5,006 nucleotides of DNA. It comes from an uncultured Sphingobium sp. GTDB taxonomy: Bacteria; Pseudomonadota; Alphaproteobacteria; Sphingomonadales; Sphingomonadaceae. The notes under the pieces are model-generated. The model saw only the letters and a list, made by a program, of their open reading frames with translations. It did not search any database and was not told the DNA's origin. The translations under genes were made by a program, and so were the position numbers. The stretch spans positions 1-5,006 of the forward strand of contig CAJYHD010000861.1 in the NCBI GenBank assembly GCA_913773715.1, read 5' to 3'. Positions 1-5,006 of this stretch are shown piece after piece (position 1 is the first letter of the stretch; every line of letters starts with the position of its first letter).

Positions 1-1566
1 GTCGAAGCGGAAGCCACCCTTGATCTGGCGCAGAAAGCCCGAGTCCCAGGTATAATAGGCGTCCAGCGTCCCGGTGATCGCGCTACCCTTGTCGCGATTT
101 GCGTTGTCATAGAGCTGCGCGACGTTCCAGACCTTCGGATCGGTTAGCAGCGCGTCATTGTCGAAGTGATAGGAAGGAACGCCGCCGCCCGCATTGAAGG
201 TCGTGCTGATTTGGTTGGCGACACGATCGGTGCGCATCGCGAAGAAGGCGGTCTTGTTCTGGCTTGTCTGATACGCGACGTCGGCGACGATCCCGCCGCG
301 CGTGCCCAGGTCCCACTTGCCGTTCAGGGCGTAGACGAAGCTGTCGGTCTGGCTACGCGTATAATCCGCGCTGTTGAAGCCATAGACGCTGTTGGCGACG
401 CGGGACTTCACGATGTTGGTGCCGTCATACAGTGTCGGCGCCTGCGGATTGGCCCAGAAGTCGACGAAGCTGAATTGCAGGCTGTTGAACGTGTCGCCGC
501 GATAGCCCGAATAATAGACTTCGGCGGTATAGACCGAGCTGCTGTTCGGCGCCCATTGCAGCGCAGCATTGACCGAGGGGCGCTCGCGCTTGCCATACAG
601 GTCCGAGCTGAACACCGCGTCGCGTGACAGCAAATAGGGCGTGTCGATGCCGTTGACCGGAATGGTCGAGCCGGGGGTGGTAGGCAGGCCCGTCTCGGTG
701 CCGACCTGCCAGTTGCCGAGCGCGGGCGTGTTGATGAACGCTCCCGTGCGCGGATCGGTCGGTGCGGGGAAGATGCGCTGGAAGCCCGCAAGGCCCGTAC
801 CCGCAGGCGGCGCCAGCGTGGCAAAGGGCACGAACGCACCAGCGGTGGTCGACATGGTGCGGAATTTCGACCGGGTATAGCTCCCGTTCACCAGGAGGCC
901 GACATCGCCGATCCCCGTCTCCCAGCGATCGCTGACCAGCAAGGCCGCGTTGGGATTGATGGTGTCGGCTTCCTGATCGTAGATGCCACGCGCCAGCGCC
1001 GATATCGCGAAACCGTCGAAGTCGAACGGGCGGCGGGTGACCACGTCGACCTGTCCGGCCAGCCCGGTCTCGATCTGGTCGGCGGCGCGCGTCTTGTACA
1101 CGTCAACCCGTTTGATGAGGTTGGCGGAGATATCCTGTAGCGAGAAGGCCTGACCGGCGGCCGTGAAGATGTTGCGCCCGTTCAGGGTCGTCAGCGCATC
1201 GGGCAGGCCGCGGATCTGGATGCCCGCCGCCTCGCCCTGGCCACGATCCGTGACCTGGACGCCGGTCACGCGCTGCAATGCTTCGACGACATTGTTGTCG
1301 GGCAGTTTGCCGACATCCTCTGCGACGACGGAGTCGACGATCTGGGTCGAGTTGCGACGGCGATTGATCGCGCCGACGATCGATGCGCGAACGCCGGTGA
1401 CGACGATATCCTGGGTCGGCTGCTGCGTTGCGTCCTGGGCGGTGGTGCCGCCGGAACTCGCGTCGTTCGCGGCGCTGGTCTGTGCCTGAGCGGTCTGCGC
1501 ATGGGCAGGCGCGGTCAGAAGCGACGCGACCGAAACGGATGCGAGGAACAGCAATCTGGATGTCAT
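1..1566 (-). CDS. TonB-dependent outer-membrane receptor, N-terminal 522 residues (3' end beyond left edge)
   Basis: The reading frame is open without a stop from the ATG at 1566 to base 1, so the C-terminal half of the barrel is missing. Residues 1-23 form a Sec signal peptide (basic start, hydrophobic core, probable AHA/Q cleavage). A TonB-box-like DIVVTG follows at 53-58. The plug domain spans about 75-185, with VAEDVGKLPDNNVVEALQRV (81-100), TGVQV, IQIRGLP and VDVYKTRAADQIETGLAGQV (154-173). These are hallmarks of the Xanthomonas/Caulobacter-type TonB receptors (TIGR01782-like), usually about 800-1000 residues long. Aromatic-rich beta strands start near 190. The family takes up large substrates across the outer membrane using TonB-ExbBD energy. 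The neighbouring GH43 gene suggests an oligosaccharide rather than a siderophore, which is inference. The start is supported by a strong ribosome binding site. Family is near certain; substrate is unknown. Confidence 0.95.
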   Translation of the reverse strand, partial: MTSRLLFLASVSVASLLTAPAHAQTAQAQTSAANDASSGGTTAQDATQQPTQDIVVTGVRASIVGAINRRRNSTQIVDSVVAEDVGKLPDNNVVEALQRVTGVQVTDRGQGEAAGIQIRGLPDALTTLNGRNIFTAAGQAFSLQDISANLIKRVDVYKTRAADQIETGLAGQVDVVTRRPFDFDGFAISALARGIYDQEADTINPNAALLVSDRWETGIGDVGLLVNGSYTRSKFRTMSTTAGAFVPFATLAPPAGTGLAGFQRIFPAPTDPRTGAFINTPALGNWQVGTETGLPTTPGSTIPVNGIDTPYLLSRDAVFSSDLYGKRERPSVNAALQWAPNSSSVYTAEVYYSGYRGDTFNSLQFSFVDFWANPQAPTLYDGTNIVKSRVANSVYGFNSADYTRSQTDSFVYALNGKWDLGTRGGIVADVAYQTSQNKTAFFAMRTDRVANQISTTFNAGGGVPSYHFDNDALLTDPKVWNVAQLYDNANRDKGSAITGTLDAYYTWDSGFLRQIKGGFRFD

Positions 1567-1572
1567 GGAAAT

Positions 1573-1577
1573 CCTCC
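1573..1577 (-). promoter_or_regulatory. Ribosome binding site of the TonB-dependent receptor
   Basis: On the minus strand a GGGGGAGG run contains GGAGG six bases before the ATG at 1566. This fixes the receptor start, which also coincides with the signal peptide. Confidence 0.8.
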
Positions 1578-1584
1578 CCCAATC

Positions 1585-1594
1585 AGAATATTCT
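1585..1594. repeat. 10-bp palindrome AGAATATTCT in the receptor leader
   Basis: AGAATATTCT is a perfect 10-bp palindrome about eight bases upstream of the receptor ribosome binding site. A second, shorter dyad, GACAT-GA-ATGTC, lies at 1629-1640. Either could be a protein-binding site controlling the receptor gene, but in an AT-richer stretch a palindrome of this size may arise by chance. No regulator is encoded in the window. Confidence 0.3.
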
Positions 1595-1644
1595 CTCATC
1601 CGATGGCGTATTTCGCGCTCTTTACTCGGACATGAATGTCAGGG

Positions 1645-1672
1645 GATTTATCAGCTTCGGGGCAGGTGACAA
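1645..1672 (-). promoter_or_regulatory. Weak candidate promoter for the TonB-dependent receptor
   Basis: On the minus strand TTGTCA (1672-1667, five of six matches to the -35 consensus) is followed by the AT-rich GATAAATC. The possible -10 hexamers there (GATAAA, ATAAAT, TAAATC) give spacers of only 14-16 bases and match the consensus poorly. It would give a leader of about 70 bases before the receptor ATG. It was the best pair I found in the 250-base gap, but it is not strong. Confidence 0.2.
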
Positions 1673-1751
1673 CCCCAAATACAGACACATATTTGAGATT
1701 TCACCATATTGTCATCAACCTGCGCACCTCACGGTTGAGCGTCACGGCGGG

Positions 1752-1791
1752 TAGACATGATATGCCCCATGAGAAGGGCATATCATGTTAA
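1752..1791. terminator. Perfect 13-bp inverted repeat downstream of the GH43 gene; possible terminator
   Basis: ACATGATATGCCC (1755-1767) and its exact reverse complement GGGCATATCATGT (1776-1788) flank an 8-base loop. Two further pairs (1752-1753 with 1790-1791) extend the stem across one G-T mismatch at 1754/1789. It starts 25 bases after the GH43 stop codon, where a terminator of that transcript would sit. However, the T-rich tail (TTAACTTTTATT) follows the stem on the plus strand, whereas on the minus strand, the direction of GH43 transcription, the stem is followed by a C/G-rich stretch. It may therefore be an imperfect terminator, an mRNA 3'-end stabiliser, a terminator for plus-strand transcripts, or a regulator-binding dyad. 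The dyad is certain; its role is not. Confidence 0.5.
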
Positions 1792-1816
1792 CTTTTATTG
1801 TCAGAGTTATAGAAGT

Positions 1817-2851
1817 TTACAGGCGGCGAAGCGGGCCGTTGACGACGGGCTCGCCGAAATCCGGTGAACCATCGGGGCGATAACGGAAATATTGCATTCG
1901 GGTATCGCGATTGGGGTCGAACAGCGGATCGCCCTTAATCTCAGAATAGTCACGCGCATGATAGACCAGCACGTCACGCCCACTCTCGTCGACGGTAAAG
2001 CTGTTATGGCCGGGGCCGAAGACCTTGTGCGCCACCGATGTCTTGAACACCGGCACCGGCGACTTGGACCAGTTGGACGCCTTCATCAGGTCGGCATCGG
2101 CGTTGCAGGTCAGCATTCCCATGCAATAGCGCGCGTCGGTCGCGCTGGCGGAATAGGTCATGAAGAGCTTGCCGTTGCGGGCGAGCAGGGCGGGGGCCTC
2201 ATTGACCTTGAAGCCCTGGATTTCCCATTCGAGCGTGGGGACCGACAGGCGGACAGGCTTGGCCGCCAAGGTCAGCGCGGTCTTGAGCGGCGCAAGGTAG
2301 AGATTCGAATTGGTCTCGATCCCCGGCTCGCGCTGTGCCCAGGCGAGATAGCGCTGGCCCTTGTGAACGAAGCTGGTCGAGTCGAGATTGAACGTGTCCC
2401 ATTCGGTCTGAAGCTGGCCCAGTACCGACCAGTTGCCGGTCATCGGGTCCGGCCCGTCGCATACGACCGCATAGGTGCGGATGCGGAACACATCCTCGCC
2501 ACCACCGCTCGGCCCCGCCGCGAAATACATGACCCAACGACCGTCGACGAGATGGAGTTCGGGTGCCCAGATGAAGCCCGACATCGGCCCGCTCGGCAGG
2601 TGCCGCCAAAGAACCCGCTCGGTCGCGGTGTGAAGGCCCTCCAGGGTCTTTGCGCGGCGCAGGACCAGTCGGTCATATTCCGGCACCGAGCCGGTCATGT
2701 AATACCAGCCATCGCTATGGCGGAAGACTTGCGCATCGGCGCGCTGCCGAACCACCGGGTTGACGATCGTCGGTGCCGCCGCCGCTCTGGCGATGGCGGG
2801 TAGGGCCATGGCGGTCGTCGCACCGGCCACGAATGAACGTCGGGTAATCAT
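1817..2851 (-). CDS. Tat-exported glycoside hydrolase family 43 protein, probable exo-alpha-L-arabinofuranosidase
   Basis: This 344-residue protein is probably a secreted or periplasmic arabinofuranosidase that releases arabinose from arabinan-type oligosaccharides. Residues 1-26 are a twin-arginine signal (TRRSFVAG, hydrophobic segment, probable ARA/A cleavage near 23). The five-bladed propeller fold of GH43 is indicated by conserved motifs: RADAQV with the likely general base Asp39; SGFIWAPEL at 91-99; NLDSTSF with the likely pKa-tuning Asp157; VNEAPAL with the likely general acid Glu218; TYSASATDARYCMGML at 232-247; and GPGHNSF with His282. The last three resemble the exo-alpha-1,5-L-arabinofuranosidase branch of GH43 (COG3940-like). 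The frame is open to an ATG at 3031, but the ATG at 2851 is preferred: it has GGAGG seven bases upstream and begins the Tat signal, and the extra 60 residues are low-complexity and would fill the divergent promoter region. Family is secure; the exact sugar is inferred, and beta-xylosidase activity is the main alternative. Confidence 0.93.
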   Translation of the reverse strand: MITRRSFVAGATTAMALPAIARAAAAPTIVNPVVRQRADAQVFRHSDGWYYMTGSVPEYDRLVLRRAKTLEGLHTATERVLWRHLPSGPMSGFIWAPELHLVDGRWVMYFAAGPSGGGEDVFRIRTYAVVCDGPDPMTGNWSVLGQLQTEWDTFNLDSTSFVHKGQRYLAWAQREPGIETNSNLYLAPLKTALTLAAKPVRLSVPTLEWEIQGFKVNEAPALLARNGKLFMTYSASATDARYCMGMLTCNADADLMKASNWSKSPVPVFKTSVAHKVFGPGHNSFTVDESGRDVLVYHARDYSEIKGDPLFDPNRDTRMQYFRYRPDGSPDFGEPVVNGPLRRL

Positions 2852-2858
2852 CTTCCAT

Positions 2859-2863
2859 CCTCC
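2859..2863 (-). promoter_or_regulatory. Ribosome binding site deciding the GH43 start
   Basis: On the minus strand GGAGG lies seven bases before the ATG at 2851. It supports this start over the longer open frame beginning at 3031, which would overlap the divergent gene. Confidence 0.75.
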
Positions 2864-2934
2864 GCCTGTCGGCCCGGCCGCCCCCATCGGGATCGAGCAG
2901 GCCCTGTTGTTCGAATCGTCACCGGGACGGATCG

Positions 2935-2942
2935 AAGCGCTT
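2935..2942. promoter_or_regulatory. Candidate LacI-family operator core AAGCGCTT
   Basis: AAGCGCTT is a perfect 8-bp palindrome with a central CG, matching the AAnCGnTT core typical of LacI/GalR-family operators. It sits in the 178-base divergent gap between the GH43 and deacetylase-like genes, where one site could control both. The symmetry does not extend into the flanks (G/G, C/C), so the operator would be imperfect outside the core. No LacI-type gene is in the window. Confidence 0.35.
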
Positions 2943-2963
2943 GCCCTAACCCAAAACTCCGAC

Positions 2964-2969
2964 ATTACA
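2964..2969 (-). promoter_or_regulatory. Candidate -10 box for the GH43 gene
   Basis: On the minus strand TGTAAT matches TATAAT at five of six bases. No convincing -35 hexamer was found 16-19 bases upstream. Transcription would begin near 2957, giving a leader of about 105 bases and placing the AAGCGCTT palindrome just downstream of the start, a position suited to repression. Confidence 0.25.
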
Positions 2970-3029
2970 AAAGCGTGGAAACGGACGGTATTGGCAGCAT
3001 CCATTTGCGCGGGGCCACGTTGACCCGCC

Positions 3030-3911
3030 ATGTCTTCTCCCGATCCCGGCCGCTACCCTTTCCGCCCCATCGTCAACCGCCCGGCCTATGACTGGCCCGA
3101 GGGACGCAGGGTCGCCATCTATCTGGGCGTCAATCACGAGGTGTTCGATTTCGGCGGCGGGCTGGGGGCCGAACTCGCACCGTCGCAGACCCAGCCGGAC
3201 GTGATGAATTACGCTTGGCGCGATTATGGCAACCGGGTGGGAGCATGGCGCCTGTTCGAACTGTTCGACCGGCTGGAGCTGAAAACCACGGCGCTGCTGA
3301 ATGCCGAGGTGCTGGACCGCTGCCCGGGACTGGCCGAGGCCTGTCGCGACCGGGGTGACGAGATTGCCGCGCATGGCGGCACCAATGCAAAGGCGCAAGG
3401 CAGCCTGGGACAGGAGGACGAGCGTCGCCTGATCGTCGATGTGACCGGAAAGCTGGCCGCGCTCGGCGATCGGCCCGTCGGCTGGCTGGGCCCGTGGATA
3501 TCGGAAAGTAAGGCCACTCCCGATCTGCTGAAGGCGGCGGGCTATCGCTACGTGCTGGATTGGGCGCATGACGATCAGCCGACGCGGCTGTCGACCAGGC
3601 ACGGCGATCTGTTGTCCATTCCCTATTCGCAGGAGATCAACGACCTACCCGCCGTCATCCAGCGCAAGCAGGAGGCAGAGGGCTTTGCCGCAATGATCCG
3701 CGATGCGGTCGAGCAATTGCTCTCCGAAGCGGATCGCCGCCCTTCGGTGCTAGGGATCGCGCTTCACCCCTATATCATGGGTCAGGCCCACCGCGTCCCG
3801 CCGCTGGCCCGTGTCCTGACGGCTTTGCGCGAGGCGGACGATCCGCGCATCTGGTGGACGACCGCCGGCGCGATCGCCGACCATGTCGAGGCGAATGCCT
3901 TGGCCGTCTAG
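3030..3911 (+). CDS. Polysaccharide deacetylase-fold protein, PuuE/allantoinase-like branch, atypical active site
   Basis: This 293-residue protein, with no signal peptide or membrane segment, is probably cytoplasmic. It has the order of motifs seen in a well-populated group usually annotated as polysaccharide deacetylase: VAIYLGVNHEVFDFG (28-42), WRDYGNRVGAWRLFELFD (63-80), GDEIAAHGGTN (109-119), PVGWLGPWISESKATPDLL (149-167), YVLDWAHDDQP (174-184), SIPYSQEINDLP (196-207) and ALHPYIMGQ (244-252). The canonical NodB metal motifs are absent: NHE stands in place of the Asp-Asp pair, and the HxxxH motif is HGGTN with no second His. This resembles metal-independent PuuE-type enzymes acting on C-N bonds, so amide or cyclic-amide hydrolysis is as plausible as sugar deacetylation. 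The start is well bounded: an in-frame TGA lies at 3021-3023 and no other in-frame start follows nearby, although the upstream bases have no clear Shine-Dalgarno sequence. The gene is divergent from GH43 and convergent with the GMC gene. Fold is confident; substrate unknown. Confidence 0.9.
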   Translation: MSSPDPGRYPFRPIVNRPAYDWPEGRRVAIYLGVNHEVFDFGGGLGAELAPSQTQPDVMNYAWRDYGNRVGAWRLFELFDRLELKTTALLNAEVLDRCPGLAEACRDRGDEIAAHGGTNAKAQGSLGQEDERRLIVDVTGKLAALGDRPVGWLGPWISESKATPDLLKAAGYRYVLDWAHDDQPTRLSTRHGDLLSIPYSQEINDLPAVIQRKQEAEGFAAMIRDAVEQLLSEADRRPSVLGIALHPYIMGQAHRVPPLARVLTALREADDPRIWWTTAGAIADHVEANALAV

Positions 3912-3924
3912 CCGTGATGACATT

Positions 3925-3939
3925 GCCTTGAACCAAGGC
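3925..3939. other. Small hairpin after the deacetylase-like gene
   Basis: GCCTTG (3925-3930) and CAAGGC (3934-3939) form a perfect 6-bp stem around an AAC loop, 13 bases after the stop codon of the deacetylase-like gene. There is no T-tract on either strand. It may act with the next hairpin at the end of two convergent transcripts. Confidence 0.4.
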
Positions 3940-3942
3940 TAA

Positions 3943-3964
3943 CCCCTCCCCCGAAAGGGAGGGG
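3943..3964. terminator. GC-rich hairpin in the convergent gap, possible bidirectional terminator
   Basis: CCCCTCCC (3943-3950) pairs perfectly with GGGAGGGG (3957-3964) around a CCGAAA loop, midway between the ends of two convergent genes. No strong T-run follows on either strand, so it would be a weak intrinsic terminator. Similar C-rich/G-rich intergenic hairpins are familiar from sphingomonad genomes and may be a dispersed repeat, which I recall and have not verified. Confidence 0.45.
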
Positions 3965-3988
3965 CGGTTCTACCTTAGGTCTAATGCT

Positions 3989-5006
3989 CTAGCGGCCCGC
4001 TGCCAGAAAGCGATCGGCCGTGCGCAGGGACAGCGCCATGATCGTCAGGGCCGGATTGGCGGCCAGCGCGCTGGGGAAGACGGAGTTGTCGCAGATCCAC
4101 AAATTGGCGATGTCGAAGCTGCGTCCATCGGCATCGACCACGGCGTCGTCGCCGTTATTTCCCATACGGCAGGTGCCGATGGTATGGGCCGAGCGATCTA
4201 CCGCGAAAATGTCCTTCGCGCCCGCCGCTTCCCAGATCGCGGTCATGACCCGCCGGGAATGCTGATCGATGGCGCGCTCGTTGGCGTGATAGCTGAACTC
4301 GACCAGCGCCTTGCGATGGCCGAACGCATCGGTTTCGTCCGACAGGGTCAGCCGGTTGTCGGGATGGGGCAGGCACTCGCCGTTTATTCCGATCCCGGCC
4401 ATGCGGTTGTAGTTGCGCAGGATCGACTGGAGCCGCGTGCCCCACATGCCCGCTCCGCGCGCCAGCCCGGTGGCGAGGTTGACCGGCAGCACTCCCAAGC
4501 TCTGCATCAGATAGCCGCCGACGCAATCGGCATCGGCGGGCCGCATCATGTCTTCGCTGATGAGCGATGAGGGATAGCCGCGGTTCATCCGCATCTCGTC
4601 ATCGAAGCGGCCCCAGACCTGGGTCGCGACATGCGCCATGAAATTGCGACCAACCTGTCCGCTGGAATTGGCCAGACCCAAGTTGAGCAAAAGGCGCGGG
4701 CTCTCCACGCCGCCAGCGCAGAGGAAGACCGCGCGGCACCGTTGGCGATGGTCCTGCCCGCCCTGCCGATAGACGACGCCGTCGATTCGCCCGGCATGAT
4801 CGAACTCGAACGACAGGACGCGCGCACTCGAGCGGATTTCCGCGCCAAGTGCTACGGCCTGCGGCAGGTACGTCGTATCCATGCTGGTCTTGGCGGCGTT
4901 GCGACAGCCCTGGTGGCAGGTCCCGCAACTGACGCAGGCCTGACGCAGGCCCCAATGCGGCTGTTCCCGGTCGCGGGAGACAAGGGCGGCGGGCGCGTCG
5001 GTCGCC
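3989..5006 (-). CDS. GMC-family FAD-dependent oxidoreductase, C-terminal 338 residues (start beyond right edge)
   Basis: The frame is open from base 5005 to the TAG at 3989-3991, so the ATG at 4882 is internal and the FAD-binding N-terminus is off the window. GMC proteins are usually 500-560 residues, so roughly 170-220 are missing. Counting from the first visible codon, CVSCGTCHQGC (24-34) is followed by NAAKTSMDTTYLPQA, a pattern of sugar and alcohol dehydrogenase-type GMC proteins. FLCAGGVESPRLLLNLG (94-110) matches the second GMC signature. The C-terminal domain has HTIGTCRMG with the likely catalytic His274, NLWICDNSVFP (301-311), and ANPALTIMAL with Asn317 as the partner of that His. 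The enzyme probably oxidises a hydroxyl of a sugar or alcohol using FAD, passing electrons to a carrier rather than to oxygen. No small subunit or cytochrome gene follows it; one could lie upstream off the window. Family is secure; substrate is unknown. Confidence 0.93.
   Translation of the reverse strand, partial: ATDAPAALVSRDREQPHWGLRQACVSCGTCHQGCRNAAKTSMDTTYLPQAVALGAEIRSSARVLSFEFDHAGRIDGVVYRQGGQDHRQRCRAVFLCAGGVESPRLLLNLGLANSSGQVGRNFMAHVATQVWGRFDDEMRMNRGYPSSLISEDMMRPADADCVGGYLMQSLGVLPVNLATGLARGAGMWGTRLQSILRNYNRMAGIGINGECLPHPDNRLTLSDETDAFGHRKALVEFSYHANERAIDQHSRRVMTAIWEAAGAKDIFAVDRSAHTIGTCRMGNNGDDAVVDADGRSFDIANLWICDNSVFPSALAANPALTIMALSLRTADRFLAAGR

Noticed and set aside
408..1106. Minus-strand open frames at 408-839 and 888-1106 as separate small genes
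   Set aside because: They are out-of-frame readings of the receptor gene, which is continuous from 1566 to the left edge.
1715..1738. TCAACC/GGTTGA 6-bp inverted repeat with a 12-base spacer
   Set aside because: Short arms with a long spacer are expected by chance, and no promoter or gene end supports a role.
1428..1754. A 108-residue plus-strand open frame crossing the receptor start and the intergenic gap
   Set aside because: Arginine-rich, no motifs, no ribosome binding site at its start or at the internal ATG near 1632, and it runs antisense to the receptor signal peptide.
1892..2803. A 303-residue plus-strand open frame opposite the GH43 gene
   Set aside because: It has no recognisable motifs and lies entirely antisense to a gene with conserved catalytic motifs; long antisense frames are expected in GC-rich coding DNA.
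2852..3031. A 60-residue N-terminal extension of the GH43 protein from an ATG at 3031
   Set aside because: It would bury the twin-arginine signal inside the protein, overlap the divergent gene start and lack a ribosome binding site; the ATG at 2851 has GGAGG and begins the signal peptide.
2946..3602. A 218-residue minus-strand open frame overlapping the deacetylase-like gene
   Set aside because: No family motifs, and it opposes a frame with clear deacetylase-fold conservation.
3989..4882. The GMC gene as a complete 297-residue protein starting at ATG 4882
   Set aside because: The frame continues upstream to the window edge with conserved cysteine motif residues, so this Met is internal.

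Overview
The window has high G+C in its coding regions and looks alphaproteobacterial, most likely from a sphingomonad (Sphingomonas or a relative). The basis is the TonB-dependent receptor type (the Xanthomonas/Caulobacter-type family), the dense GC-rich codon use, and the C-rich/G-rich intergenic hairpin common in that group. This assignment is from recognition of families, not from a search.

There are four protein genes, two of them cut by the window edges. (1) Bases 1-1566, minus strand: the first 522 residues of a TonB-dependent outer-membrane receptor, running off the left edge. (2) Bases 1817-2851, minus: a complete, Tat-exported glycoside hydrolase of family GH43, most like exo-acting alpha-L-arabinofuranosidases. 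(3) Bases 3030-3911, plus: a complete polysaccharide-deacetylase-fold protein of the allantoinase/PuuE-like branch that lacks the usual metal-binding motif. (4) Bases 3989-5006, minus: the last 338 residues of a GMC-family flavoprotein oxidoreductase with a four-cysteine cluster, running off the right edge.

Genes 1 and 2 point the same way and are separated by a 250-base AT-richer gap that holds a perfect 13-bp inverted repeat. Genes 2 and 3 are divergent across a 178-base gap that holds an AAGCGCTT palindrome resembling a LacI-family operator core and a -10-like box for gene 2. Genes 3 and 4 converge on a 77-base gap with two small hairpins.

Read together, this looks like part of a carbohydrate-use locus. 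The receptor would import an oligosaccharide, the GH43 enzyme would trim arabinose-type residues in the periplasm, and the deacetylase-like and GMC proteins would modify the released sugars or substituents. The substrate (arabinan or an arabinose-decorated glycan) is inferred from the GH43 subtype only. No RNA genes, CRISPR arrays, insertion sequences or phage genes were seen.
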